Of a stretch of DNA of 64,000 nucleotides, positions 53,145 to 61,479 are shown piece after piece (the first letter of the stretch is position 1; each line of letters begins with the position of its first letter). The stretch lies in the NCBI RefSeq assembly GCF_000317475.1, contig NC_019729.1, positions 3,238,501 to 3,302,500 on the forward strand, given 5' to 3'. A model generated the notes under the pieces. The model searched no databases. It was not told the DNA's origin and worked only from the letters and a program-made list of their open reading frames with translations. The position numbers and the translations under genes are program-made. The DNA comes from Oscillatoria nigro-viridis PCC 7112. GTDB taxonomy: Bacteria; Cyanobacteriota; Cyanobacteriia; Cyanobacteriales; Microcoleaceae.

Positions 53145-54695
53145 ATGACTTTAGTAATTGCTGGCGAACGCAGCGGTGCGGGAAAGACTACAGTGACGAT
53201 CGCCCTTTTAGCTTTTTTAATCCGCCGCGGCTTGAATGTTCAGTCTTTTAAGGTTGGCCCGGATTACATTGACCCGATGTTTCATGCTTTTGTTACTGGT
53301 CGCCCCTGTCGCAATTTAGACCCGGTATTAACTTCTGAATCTTATGTAAAAAAGTGTTTTTCTCGTCATATTCAAGATGTCGATTATGCCTTAGTTGAAG
53401 GGGTGATGGGACTATTTGATGGAGTGAGTCGAAGGAATCAGGAATCACGAAGGCACGACACGGATTTTGACACGGATACACGGATTAATTATCGAAAAGA
53501 AGAAGGCAATTATGATTTTTCCTTTGCTTCTACGGCTCATGTTGCTTATTTGCTGAATTTGCCGGTATTGTTTGCGATCGATTGCAGCAGGCTCTCTGGT
53601 TCTGTGGCTGCGATCGCCCACGGTTTTCGTTCTTTTAACCCTGACCTTAAATTCGCCGGTTTGGTGCTGAATCGGGTGGCGAGCGATCGACATTTGGAAC
53701 TGCTTCAAGATGCTCTCCAACCGCTCAATTTACCGATTTTGGGCGTTTTGCGTAGGGATGAGGCTGTTACTATTCCCGATCGACATTTGGGGCTGATTCC
53801 GGCTGAGGAGTTGCCGAATCTTCACGCTGCGATCGATAAACTGGCTGATTTGGCTGCTGTTAGTTTTGACTGGGAGCAACTTTTGCCTTTGTTGGCTGCA
53901 ACTCGAAATGGGGGGGGTGAGGGGTCTGAGCAACTTTTGGGTAGGCACAGTCTCCCTTCGGCAATTATAACTCAAAAAGATGATTTTGTCAACTGTTTGG
54001 GAAAACAATTTGGAGTGAGGATTGCGGTTGCGCGCGATCGGGCTTTTAATTTTTACTATCAGGACAATCTTGATTTGTTGGAAGAGTTGGGTGCGGAGTT
54101 GGTATTTTGGAGCCCGCTTGATGATGCGGTTTTTCCCGACAACGTGCAAGGGTTGTATTTTGGCGGCGGTTTTCCCGAGGTGTTTGCTCAAAAATTGAGC
54201 GGTAATGTTTTAATTCGGGATGCGGTAAGAAGTGCGATTTTTTCGGGAATGCCGACTTATGCGGAGTGCGGCGGTTTGATGTATTTGTGCGATTCTATTG
54301 TAGACTTCGATGGCAATTCTTGGCCAGGGGTGGGAGTTTTGGAAACTGCTGCTGCGATGGGAAAGCGTTTGACGCTGGGATACCGAGAAGCTGTGGCGGT
54401 GAGGGATAGTTCGGTGTTAACTGCTTTTGATGAAGTTTGGGGACATGAGTTTCATCGATCGCATTTAACTGTGGAACCGAGTAATCCAGTTTATCACAGT
54501 TGGAGGTATGGGAAGCGGGGGGAAGTTGAGGCGGTTGCTGAAGGTTGGGGAGTTTGTCAGGTACACGCTTCTTATTTGCATTTGCACTGGGGTGCTCGGC
54601 CTGATATTCCGACTCGTTTTTTGCAGCAGTGTGCTGAGTTTGATTGTAAGGGTGTTTTGGGCGATCGAGAAAGCGAACTAGATTTTTTTATTTAA
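53145..54695 (+). CDS. cbiA: Cobyrinate a,c-diamide synthase
   Basis: A 516-aa protein starting MTLVIAGERSGAGKTTVTIALLAFLIRRGLNVQSFKVGPDYIDPMFH (P-loop amidotransferase). ALVEGVMGLFDG and STAHVAYLLNLPVLFAIDCSRLSGSVAAIAHGF follow. The C-terminal class I glutaminase has GLYFGGGFPEVFAQKLSGN, MPTYAECGGLMYLC (catalytic Cys) and VWGHEFHRSHL. It amidates the a and c side chains of cobyrinate in B12 synthesis, using glutamine and ATP. Between LFDG and DFSFAS about 30 extra residues come from an inserted repeat (53431-53492). ATG 53145 chosen; no strong ribosome site. Single gene. Confidence 0.94.
   Translation: MTLVIAGERSGAGKTTVTIALLAFLIRRGLNVQSFKVGPDYIDPMFHAFVTGRPCRNLDPVLTSESYVKKCFSRHIQDVDYALVEGVMGLFDGVSRRNQESRRHDTDFDTDTRINYRKEEGNYDFSFASTAHVAYLLNLPVLFAIDCSRLSGSVAAIAHGFRSFNPDLKFAGLVLNRVASDRHLELLQDALQPLNLPILGVLRRDEAVTIPDRHLGLIPAEELPNLHAAIDKLADLAAVSFDWEQLLPLLAATRNGGGEGSEQLLGRHSLPSAIITQKDDFVNCLGKQFGVRIAVARDRAFNFYYQDNLDLLEELGAELVFWSPLDDAVFPDNVQGLYFGGGFPEVFAQKLSGNVLIRDAVRSAIFSGMPTYAECGGLMYLCDSIVDFDGNSWPGVGVLETAAAMGKRLTLGYREAVAVRDSSVLTAFDEVWGHEFHRSHLTVEPSNPVYHSWRYGKRGEVEAVAEGWGVCQVHASYLHLHWGARPDIPTRFLQQCAEFDCKGVLGDRESELDFFI
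53431..53492. repeat. In-frame interspersed repeat in cbiA
   Basis: GGAATCACGAAGGCACGACA, then CGGATTTTGACACGGATACA, then CGGATTAATT, encoding NQESRRHDTDFDTDTRINY. A copy of the same family occurs in reverse at about 62630-62668 (ATCCGTGTCCAAATCCGTGT, TGTGCCTTCC). No stop codon is introduced. Confidence 0.8.
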
Positions 54696-54696
54696 T

Positions 54697-54735
54697 TAAC
54701 CGCAGAGGACACAGAGGGCACAGAGAAGAGATGAG
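54697..54735. repeat. AACCGCAGAGGACACAGAGG interspersed repeat
   Basis: Member of the CGCAGAGG family, 2 bases after the cbiA stop codon. Confidence 0.85.
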
Positions 54736-54792
54736 AGAGGGTTTACTGTATTAGAATGTTCATGACGGATCAAGCTAGGGATGTTGGGCTTT

Positions 54793-55284
54793 ATGAGCGA
54801 ATCAATTTCGACTAAGCAGTTGTCCGCACAATGGGTGACACCGGATAATTTTCGGAGTTACGGTCAAGTTATCTTTGCGGCTGTTGATGGCAAGTCTTTC
54901 GATGCTGAGGATGCTCAGTTAAATTTGCAAAATGGCATTCCTAGATTTTACATTATGCGGCTGCACCATAAAGGTCGCAAGTTTGGCAAAATTACACGGC
55001 ACGTTCAATGTACTCAGTGTTTGGGCTCTTTGGAGGGGAAGGATTGGTTGATGGCGGTTGCGCCTCCTGGGGATAGCTATAAACCGAGTTTAGAGGATAT
55101 GGCTGCTTTTCGGATTCCGGGCAATTGTTTTATTAAGTTAGATGTGGGGACTTGGCACGCTGGGCCGTATTTTGATGCGGATTTTGTTGATTTTTACAAT
55201 CTGGAGTTGAGCAATACTAATGTGGTTGACCATTTTAGTTTTGATTTGGTAAAAAATCACAATCTGGAGTTTGAGATTGTCTGA
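54793..55284 (+). CDS. Ureidoglycolate lyase (AllA)-family protein
   Basis: A 163-aa cupin-like protein starting MSESISTKQLSAQWVTPDNFRSYGQVI. Features shared with AllA: FRSYGQVI near the start, TRHVQCTQCLGSLEGKDWLMAVAPP in the middle, and FIKLDVGTWHAGPYFDADFVDFYNLEL at the metal/active side. The family cleaves ureidoglycolate to glyoxylate and urea in purine breakdown, but many cyanobacterial members have unproven substrates. It is 205 bases before a cytosine deaminase gene, which suggests nucleobase-nitrogen recovery. An in-frame ATG at 54781 is an alternative start. Confidence 0.7.
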   Translation: MSESISTKQLSAQWVTPDNFRSYGQVIFAAVDGKSFDAEDAQLNLQNGIPRFYIMRLHHKGRKFGKITRHVQCTQCLGSLEGKDWLMAVAPPGDSYKPSLEDMAAFRIPGNCFIKLDVGTWHAGPYFDADFVDFYNLELSNTNVVDHFSFDLVKNHNLEFEIV

Positions 55285-55338
55285 TGTTGGCGATTTGTAG
55301 TTCGCTTTCTTTTTGTGATTTTTGAGTAAGATTTTTTA

Positions 55339-55386
55339 ACCGCAGAGGGCGCAGAGGACGCAGAGGGGGAGAAGGAGGAGGGAGAA
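55339..55386. repeat. AACCGCAGAGGGCGCAGAGG interspersed repeat
   Basis: Member of the CGCAGAGG family followed by a purine-rich tail, between the AllA-like and deaminase genes. Confidence 0.85.
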
Positions 55387-55488
55387 AGAACGACTCGCAA
55401 GTGATTGCGGAATTATTTTCGTCTGACTAGGCTGAATCGCAACTACGAAGGATCAAGTTTAAAACTTTTAAATTTAGGTGCAATCTTT

Positions 55489-56757
55489 ATGTCTGAGCCA
55501 AAGTATAGCATTGTTCTGCGCGAATGTGGTTTGTTAGGTGCGGGGGACGACAGTGAAACAGTGGATATCGCCATAGATGGGGACAAAATAGCCGCCGTAT
55601 CGCCGCATATTCCCGAATTGGGAGAATCCGAAATTGACGTTGGAGGAAAATTAGTCAGTCCTCCTTTTGTGGAGTCGCACATTCATCTCGATTCGGCTTT
55701 GACTGCGGGGGAACCGCGATGGAATCAAAGCGGCACTTTGTTCGAGGGAATTCAAATCTGGGGGGAACGAAAGCAATGTTTAACTCTGGATGATGTCAAA
55801 AAAAGGGCTGTTGAAACTTTAAGGCTGCAAGCGTCTCAAGGGATTTTGTTTGTCAGGAGTCACGCTGATGTTAGCGAACCGAGGCTGACTGCTTTGCAAG
55901 GACTTTTGGAAGTTCGAGAACAAGTGAAAGATTGGATGACTCTGCAAGTTGTGACTTTTCCGCAAGACGGGATTTACGGAAGTCCAGAAAATGACAAACT
56001 TTTAGAGAAATCTCTGGATATGGGTGCGGATGCTGTGGGCGGGATTCCGCATTATGAGTTGACGCGGGAAGATGGGGTGAAGTCGGTTGAACGAATTTTT
56101 GAACTTGCTGAAAAATACAATACATTAATAGATATTCACTGCGATGAAATCGATGATGAACAGTCGAGATTTTTGGAAGTTGTAGCAGCTTGTGCGATTA
56201 GAAGCGGGGCGGGTTCGCGGGTGACGGCCAGCCACACGACGGCTTTCGGTTCTTATAACAATGCTTATGCCTTGAAGCTGATGGGAAGTTTGGCAAAATC
56301 GGGAATTAATTTCATCGCCAATCCTTTAATTAATATCACTCTGCAAGGCCGCGCTGATACTTATCCCAAACGCCGCGGGGTGACGCGAGTTAAGGAGTTG
56401 TGGCAGCAGGGATTGAATGTGAGTTTTGGCGGCGACTGCATGCAAGATCCTTGGTATAGTTTAGGTACGGGAAATATGTTGGATGTCGCTCATATGGCGG
56501 TTCATGTTTGTCAGATGACGGGAATGGCTGAAATTGCAGCTTGTTTTAATATGGTGACTGTCAACGGTGCTAAAACTCTCAATCTTGGAAATGAGAATTA
56601 CGGGATAGATGCGGGGAAACCTGCAAATTTAATTGTGTTGGATGCTGAGGATTGTTATGATGCAATGAGGAGGCGCGCTGCGGTTCGGTATGTGATTTCG
56701 CGGGGAAAGTTGCTGGCGGAAACTGCACCTGCTAAGATTAGTTTTTACGGTATTTGA
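55489..56757 (+). CDS. codA: Cytosine deaminase-like amidohydrolase
   Basis: A 422-aa protein closely following E. coli CodA: PPFVESHIHLDSALTAGEPRWNQSGTLFEGIQIWGERK (metal HxH), RSHADVSEPRLTALQGLLEVRE, GIPHYELTREDGVKS, IDIHCDEIDDEQSRF, ASHTTAFGSYNNAYALKL, NPLINITLQGRADTYPKRRGVTRVKEL. It deaminates cytosine to uracil with a bound metal. The segment FGGDCMQDPWY differs from CodA FGHDDVFDPWY: the metal Asp is kept, the following Asp (D314) is Cys, and the His before it is Gly, so substrate preference may differ. ATG 55489 preferred over 55405. Confidence 0.9.
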   Translation: MSEPKYSIVLRECGLLGAGDDSETVDIAIDGDKIAAVSPHIPELGESEIDVGGKLVSPPFVESHIHLDSALTAGEPRWNQSGTLFEGIQIWGERKQCLTLDDVKKRAVETLRLQASQGILFVRSHADVSEPRLTALQGLLEVREQVKDWMTLQVVTFPQDGIYGSPENDKLLEKSLDMGADAVGGIPHYELTREDGVKSVERIFELAEKYNTLIDIHCDEIDDEQSRFLEVVAACAIRSGAGSRVTASHTTAFGSYNNAYALKLMGSLAKSGINFIANPLINITLQGRADTYPKRRGVTRVKELWQQGLNVSFGGDCMQDPWYSLGTGNMLDVAHMAVHVCQMTGMAEIAACFNMVTVNGAKTLNLGNENYGIDAGKPANLIVLDAEDCYDAMRRRAAVRYVISRGKLLAETAPAKISFYGI

Positions 56758-56780
56758 CAAACAATATTTGAAGCTGTTAA

Positions 56781-57092
56781 ATGGTGAATCAAGGTGCTAT
56801 TCCCGATGAGAGTCCGAGAAATTTGCCGGAGCAACTTCTGTTGCAAGATGCTAAGGCTGGTAATTGCATAGTAATTCATTGCGGTACAGATAGATTGTTG
56901 GGGGATGCACCGAGACTTATTGCTGTTTATGGCGGGAATTCTGAAGATTGGGATAAAATGACAAGTATTGAGGCTTTTGAAATTAATGGAGCTTCCGTAC
57001 AAGTCCATTGGTTTCGGAACAGTCATACTCTTCAAGATGTGGAGTTTAAGTTCAAGCGACAGTATCCCAAAACAGCCCCTAAGAATCTGTAG
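56781..57092 (+). CDS. Hypothetical protein (103 aa)
   Basis: MVNQGAIPDESPRNLPEQLLLQDAKAGNCIVIHCGTDRLLG and later INGASVQVHWFRNSHTLQDVEFKFKRQYPK. No family recognised; predicted soluble alpha/beta. It lies 23 bases after codA and 11 bases before the next ORF in the same direction, so it is probably cotranscribed. No clear ribosome site. Confidence 0.5.
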   Translation: MVNQGAIPDESPRNLPEQLLLQDAKAGNCIVIHCGTDRLLGDAPRLIAVYGGNSEDWDKMTSIEAFEINGASVQVHWFRNSHTLQDVEFKFKRQYPKTAPKNL

Positions 57093-57103
57093 GTAGTCAA
57101 GTT

Positions 57104-57556
57104 ATGAAAATTCGTTGTATTGCTAATACGGGTGAATCTCTCCCTGAAGAATATATAGATCCGCCACGCGGTTACACTAGAAAGGTTGAGTTGCCGCTAA
57201 CTATAGGCAAGGAATATGTTGTTTATGCTATCCGAGAATGGAAAGGGACTATTTGGTACTACATCTGCAATGATAATTATAGCTATTATCCCATCCATAA
57301 TCCGGCGCCGATGTTTGAAGTGGTTGACAGCAGAATTTCTAAGTATTGGCGGTTTGAACTGTCGCCCAATGGTTTGTTAATGATAGCGTTTGAGCAGTGG
57401 TTTACTGACCCTTATTTTTATGATAAGCTGACGGATCAGGAAGAGGCGGAGGTGGAGATTTTTGAGAAGGTTAAGGAATTGATGGATGCTGAGGATTTTA
57501 CTTTGCCTCCCCTGGATGTTGCCGTTGAGAAGTTGCGGGAAACTGTCAGTGTTTGA
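57104..57556 (+). CDS. Hypothetical protein (150 aa), immunity-protein-like
   Basis: MKIRCIANTGESLPEEYIDPPRGYTRKVELPLTIGKEYVVYAIREWKGTIWYYICNDNYSYYPIHNPAPMFEVVDSRIS.. then an acidic helical tail (KLTDQEEAEVEIFEKVKELMDAEDF). The mix of an aromatic beta-rich front and acidic helix recalls small immunity proteins of polymorphic toxin systems, but no toxin is in the window, so this is a guess. Follows the preceding ORF by 11 bases with AGTCAAGTT before the ATG. Confidence 0.5.
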   Translation: MKIRCIANTGESLPEEYIDPPRGYTRKVELPLTIGKEYVVYAIREWKGTIWYYICNDNYSYYPIHNPAPMFEVVDSRISKYWRFELSPNGLLMIAFEQWFTDPYFYDKLTDQEEAEVEIFEKVKELMDAEDFTLPPLDVAVEKLRETVSV

Positions 57557-57613
57557 GTGGGGAAATTGCGCTCGCAGATTCTTTATTTGCCACCTTGACT
57601 CAGATAGCTTGAA

Positions 57614-58114
57614 ATGGTATCAAAGAGGAAGCAGCAGAATTTTGTCAAAAAAATGAACAATGAAATCAAATCTAATACTAACTATGAGACAGTCGGTGAT
57701 GATGATGTTTTGTTATTCGAGGAAGCTACTTATCTGGTGCGTAGGTTTAAAAAATTAACCGCCAGCAAGTTTAGTAAGATACTTGAGACTTATGTAGTAG
57801 GAGCTAATAACCAAGGAGGTAAGAAGCAGATAATTGAGTGTATGAACGAGCTGCGAATTAACGAACAAATAATAATTTTTGGTTCTGAAATAAACTGGAT
57901 ATCCCCTAAAGAAGGAATCGATTGTCAAGTTCTTAAGATAGGTTCTAATGGTTGGCAAAAAGGAAAGCTTAAAATCGAAGTTAATGAAGATTTACAGTTG
58001 GGTGAAACACAGGTATGTATAAAGTTTTGTCCTGATGAACCACTAGAGCCAAAATCTCCTTTAGATGATATCAGACAATCAGAGGAATACAAAAAACTGA
58101 GCAATAATAACTGA
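57614..58114 (+). CDS. Hypothetical protein (166 aa)
   Basis: A Lys/Asn/Glu-rich protein (MVSKRKQQNFVKKMNNEIKSNT..DVLLFEEATYLVRRFKKLTASKFSKILETYVVG) with a KGKLKIEVNEDLQLGETQVCIKFCPDEP beta part. The A/T-richer coding DNA differs from its neighbours, which suggests later arrival. No family or function recognised. Confidence 0.5.
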   Translation: MVSKRKQQNFVKKMNNEIKSNTNYETVGDDDVLLFEEATYLVRRFKKLTASKFSKILETYVVGANNQGGKKQIIECMNELRINEQIIIFGSEINWISPKEGIDCQVLKIGSNGWQKGKLKIEVNEDLQLGETQVCIKFCPDEPLEPKSPLDDIRQSEEYKKLSNNN

Positions 58115-58165
58115 CTGCCCGATCGCGATTACGATACAATAATCGATCGCACCTATATCTGAATG

Positions 58166-58212
58166 TTAGATTTTCAACCGCAGATGAGGGCAGATGTACG
58201 CGGATGAACGCT
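58166..58212. repeat. AACCGCAGATGAGGGCAGATG interspersed repeat
   Basis: CAACCGCAGATGAGGGCAGA then TGTACGCGGATGAACGCTGATG. A close copy lies at 58416-58460, so the AtzG-like gene is bracketed by two copies. Confidence 0.85.
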
Positions 58213-58234
58213 GATGTTGTTTTGGGAGGGACTA

Positions 58235-58411
58235 ATGGTAAATGTAGAAGAATATGTCGATCGCACGGCTGAACTGATAAACTTACCCTTAGACCCGGAA
58301 CATCGGCCGGGGGTTGTGGTAAACTTCGAGAGGATAGCTGCGATCGCCCGACTCGTTACTGAGTTTCCTTTACCTCCAGAAGTAGAAGTCGCGCCGGTGT
58401 TTGAACCTTAG
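58235..58411 (+). CDS. AtzG-like (DUF4089) small subunit
   Basis: A 58-aa protein: MVNVEEYVDRTAELINLPLDPEHRPGVVVNFERIAAIARLVTEFPLPPEVEVAPVFEP. It matches DUF4089/AtzG, which forms a complex with AtzE-type amidases as in 1-carboxybiuret hydrolase. The partner gene follows. An alternative start 7 codons upstream is possible, but MVNVEEY is family-like. Confidence 0.8.
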   Translation: MVNVEEYVDRTAELINLPLDPEHRPGVVVNFERIAAIARLVTEFPLPPEVEVAPVFEP

Positions 58412-58415
58412 ATTT

Positions 58416-58460
58416 TTAACCGCAGATGAGGGCTGATGAACGCGGATGAACGCAGATGTT
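58416..58460. repeat. AACCGCAGATG repeat that supplies the amidase start codon
   Basis: TTAACCGCAGATGAGGGCTG, then ATGAACGCGGATGAACGCAG, then ATG. The ATG at 58436 used by the amidase frame lies within it. Confidence 0.8.
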
Positions 58461-59899
58461 TTTTAGATAAGGCTGATGCGGTTGCTACGGCAGCGGCGGT
58501 TAAATGTGGTAAGGTTACGGCTACAGAGGCGGTAAGTGCTGCTTTGGAACGGATTGCTGTTAAGGATAAAGCTTTTAATTGTTTTACTGCAATCACTGCA
58601 TCAAGCGCACTCGCAGCAGCGGAAAATATTGATAGTTCGATCGCAAATAACGAAAACCCAGGCCCTTTAGCAGGCGTTCCCTTCGCTGTCAAAAACCTGT
58701 TCGACATCGGCGGAATTACTACTCTAGCAGGGTCAAAAATCAACGCTGACAATCCTCCGGCTACCCGGGACGCGGCGGTGGTCGCCCGACTCAAACAAGC
58801 CGGGGCTGTGCTCGTGGGTACGCTCAACATGGATGAGTACGCCTACGGTTTCGTCACGGAAAACAGCCACTACGGCCCGACTCGCAATCCCCGCGATACT
58901 GCGCGCATCGCTGGCGGTTCCAGCGGCGGTTCCGCAGCAGCAGTCGCCGCCGGTTTTGTACCCTTCACTCTCGGTTCTGATACTAACGGTTCCATCCGCG
59001 TACCTGCTGCTTTGTGCGGTGTCTTTGGGTTTAAGCCTACTTACGGCCGTTTGTCGAGGGCTGGGGCTTATTTATTTTCGGGTAGTTTGGATTGTGTGGG
59101 GCCGTTTGGGCGATCGATTAGAGATATGGCGCTGCTGTACGATATCCTGCAATGCCCTGATTCTCGCGACCCAGTTTGCACTCGACGCCCGCCAGAACTT
59201 TGTTCGCCGCAGTTAAATCAAGGCCTCGAAGGATTGCGAATTGCTGTTGCTGACGGGTATTTCGCTACAGGGGCCGAACCGGAAGCATTGGATGCTGTAG
59301 AAATAGTTGCTAAAGCCTTGACAAATGTCTTGGATTGTGGTATTGACACAGAAAAAACAACAAACCCCCCAAAAATAGGGGGGCTTGCAACTGTCACCAT
59401 ACCGGAATCCGATCGCGCCAGGGCTGCGGCGTTTATCATTACCGCTTGCGAGGGGGGAAACTTGCATTTAGACAGTTTGCGATCGCGCCCTCAAGACTTC
59501 GATCCGGCGACGCGCGATCGCTTTTTAGCGGGAACCCTGATCCCTGCGACTTGGTACTTGCAAGCCCAGAGATTCAGACAGTGGTACCGCGATCGAATGC
59601 GCGAAATATTCCAACAAACAGACATCATCCTCGCACCCGCCACCCCGATTGCTGCCCCTGAAATTGGCGTCGAGAAAATGGTAATAGCCGGACAAGAAAT
59701 CTTAGTGCGTCCCAATCTCGGACTGTTCACCCAACCCCTATCATTTATTGGCTTGCCCGTTCTTTGTGTACCCGTACAGCGGCCGGGCGCTTTGCCCTTG
59801 GGGGTACAAATTATTGGTGCGCCCTACAGCGAAGCGGTGATTCTCCGAGTCGCTGCGGTACTAGAATCGCAAGGCATTATATCTGCCCAATCAATTTAG
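58436..59899 (+). CDS. AtzE-like amidase (amidase signature family)
   Basis: A 487-aa protein of the amidase signature family. Catalytic Lys in GVPFAVKNLFDIGG, the cis-Ser/Ser pair in RIAGGSSGGSAAAVAAGFVPFTLGSDTNGSIRVPAALCGVFGFKPTYG, and LAPATPIAAPEIG. Sequence and the AtzG-like gene before it suggest the AtzE branch (1-carboxybiuret or a similar carboxylated amide), part of nitrogen release from ring compounds or guanidine-like substrates. The first eight or nine residues (MNADERRC) come from a repeat; normal family members begin near LDKADAVA. Substrate not proven. Confidence 0.85.
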   Translation: MNADERRCFLDKADAVATAAAVKCGKVTATEAVSAALERIAVKDKAFNCFTAITASSALAAAENIDSSIANNENPGPLAGVPFAVKNLFDIGGITTLAGSKINADNPPATRDAAVVARLKQAGAVLVGTLNMDEYAYGFVTENSHYGPTRNPRDTARIAGGSSGGSAAAVAAGFVPFTLGSDTNGSIRVPAALCGVFGFKPTYGRLSRAGAYLFSGSLDCVGPFGRSIRDMALLYDILQCPDSRDPVCTRRPPELCSPQLNQGLEGLRIAVADGYFATGAEPEALDAVEIVAKALTNVLDCGIDTEKTTNPPKIGGLATVTIPESDRARAAAFIITACEGGNLHLDSLRSRPQDFDPATRDRFLAGTLIPATWYLQAQRFRQWYRDRMREIFQQTDIILAPATPIAAPEIGVEKMVIAGQEILVRPNLGLFTQPLSFIGLPVLCVPVQRPGALPLGVQIIGAPYSEAVILRVAAVLESQGIISAQSI

Positions 59900-59910
59900 T
59901 GCTAATAATT

Positions 59911-60105
59911 CTAGGGTTTGTTGTTGCGGTGAAAGCGTCTCTTAGTCCTTCTGGCAATAGCTTTGCGCTTCTGCTTTTCCAACGGGGTTTCAAAGTGGCG
60001 GTGTTTTCTCATGTCGGGGAAAATTCCCGCTTTAGAAACTTGTCGCTTAAACCGTCGCAGGGCTGACTCAATCCCTTCATTTTCGCCTATTACAACTTGG
60101 GTCAT
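59911..60105 (-). CDS. rpsU: 30S ribosomal protein S21
   Basis: A 64-aa protein [62 protein letters not shown], the standard bacterial S21 pattern (ENE.IE.ALRRFKR...G...). GGAGAAATA precedes the ATG. It converges with the amidase gene, with 11 bases between. It lies downstream of prfB on the same strand, separated by a strong hairpin. Confidence 0.95.
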   Translation of the reverse strand: MTQVVIGENEGIESALRRFKRQVSKAGIFPDMRKHRHFETPLEKQKRKAIARRTKRRFHRNNKP

Positions 60106-60148
60106 TATTTCTCCTTAGTGTTTGTCAGATCAATTTTTATCATATCAA

Positions 60149-60197
60149 GGTTTTTGGCCGCGCGACCTGTTGGAGGTCGGGCGATCGGCCAAAACCC
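60149..60197 (-). promoter_or_regulatory. Compound hairpin between prfB and rpsU
   Basis: Outer arms GGTTTTTGGCCG (60149-60160) and CGGCCAAAACC (60186-60196) enclose inner arms GACCT (60164-60168) and AGGTC (60174-60178). No T-tract on the minus strand, so it may be a structured leader of the rpsU mRNA rather than a terminator of prfB. Confidence 0.55.
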
Positions 60198-60278
60198 CAA
60201 AATTATAGCAAATCCGCTGCCATCACCGCTCTTGATTCTTGAGTCTGCACAGGCAGACTTTGTATGTCAAAGCGCCAA

Positions 60279-61413
60279 TTATATTCGCGCGGTTGAATCG
60301 GTTTGGGCTACCAACTGATTTTCCTGCCGCAGGTAAGCTTGAATAAACGGGTCTAATTCGCCGTTCATTACATCTGCGATGGCGGTTGTTTCCACTCCAG
60401 TACGCAAATCCTTGACCATTTGGTATGGGTGAAAAACATAATTGCGAATTTGGTTGCCCCAAGCCGCCTCCACCATATCGCCGCGAATCTCGGCAATTTC
60501 CGAAGCCCGCTGTTCCTTAGCAACCACCAACAGCCTAGCCTTGAGTAATGCTAGAGCTTTTTCCTTATTTTGCAACTGACTGCGTTCTTCGGTGCAGCGG
60601 ACGGCCAAGCCGGTAGGAAGGTGAACGATGCGGACAGCAGTTTCTACCTTGTTAACGTTTTGCCCGCCCTTGCCGCCAGCGCGGGAAGTCGTGATTTCCA
60701 AATCTTTTTCTGGGATGTCCAACTTGACGGATCGATCGAGAATTGGCATCACTTCAACGCCCGCAAAACTGGTTTGACGCTTGTCGTTAGCATTAAAAGG
60801 CGAAATTCTGACCAAGCGGTGAGTGCCTTTTTCCGATCGCATATAACCGTAAGCGTAGCGGCCGACAATTTCCAAAGAAGCAGATTTAATACCTGCTTCC
60901 TCTCCCTCGGAAATTTCCATTAAATGTACTTTGTAACCTTGACTTTCCCCCCAGCGGGTGTACATCCGCAGCAGCATTTCGGCCCAATCTTGAGCATCTG
61001 TGCCGCCGGCCCCGGCGTTAATCGTCAAAACGGCGCCGCCTTCATCGTAGGGCCCGGATAGTAATTGTTGCAGTTCCCACTGGTCGAGTTCGCGGCTTAA
61101 CTGAGAAAGACTCGATGAGGCTTCTTGGAACAGGGACTCGTCGGCTTCTAACTCCAGCAGTTCTAAAATAGCTTTAGCATCTTCCAAGCTCGTTTGCCAA
61201 CTGCGGTATTGGTCTAAATGAGATTTGAAGTCATTAAGTTCTTGGAGGGTTTCTTGAGCTCGATCTTGGTCGTCCCAAAATGCTGGTTGGGCGCAGATTT
61301 GCTCTAAGTCTTGAATTTTGGCTGTGAGTGCGGGGATGTCAAAGATAGTCCTGGGTTGTACCCAGGCGATCGGACAATGTTTCGATATTGTGTTTGATGT
61401 CTAGAACTTCCAC
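60279..61413 (-). CDS. prfB: Peptide chain release factor 2, with programmed +1 frameshift
   Basis: GTG 61413 (AGGAGAA before it) starts [24 protein letters not shown] and reaches an in-frame TGA at codon 25 (61341-61339). The context CTT-TGA-C is the classical RF2 frameshift site; slipping +1 gives [17 protein letters not shown] and the rest of the protein, 377 aa in all. Stop-codon motif SPF near residue 204 ([11 protein letters not shown]) and catalytic GGQ near 249 ([16 protein letters not shown]) are intact. RF2 releases proteins at UGA and UAA, and the UGA site makes synthesis self-regulating. Annotation from the first ATG would miss the N-terminal 75 residues. A degenerate paralog lies upstream. 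Confidence 0.96.
61336..61347 (-). promoter_or_regulatory. prfB +1 recoding site (CTT TGA C)
   Basis: Minus-strand TATCTTTGACAT with UGA as codon 25; AGGA lies a few bases upstream (CCCAGGACTATC), at the place of the stimulatory Shine-Dalgarno-like element known from other bacteria. Confidence 0.9.
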
Positions 61414-61479
61414 TGTGAGTTCTCCTAGTTGTGGGCTGTATTTTTGAGTTTAGCTGAAATTTTGCTCTAAATGTGCAAA

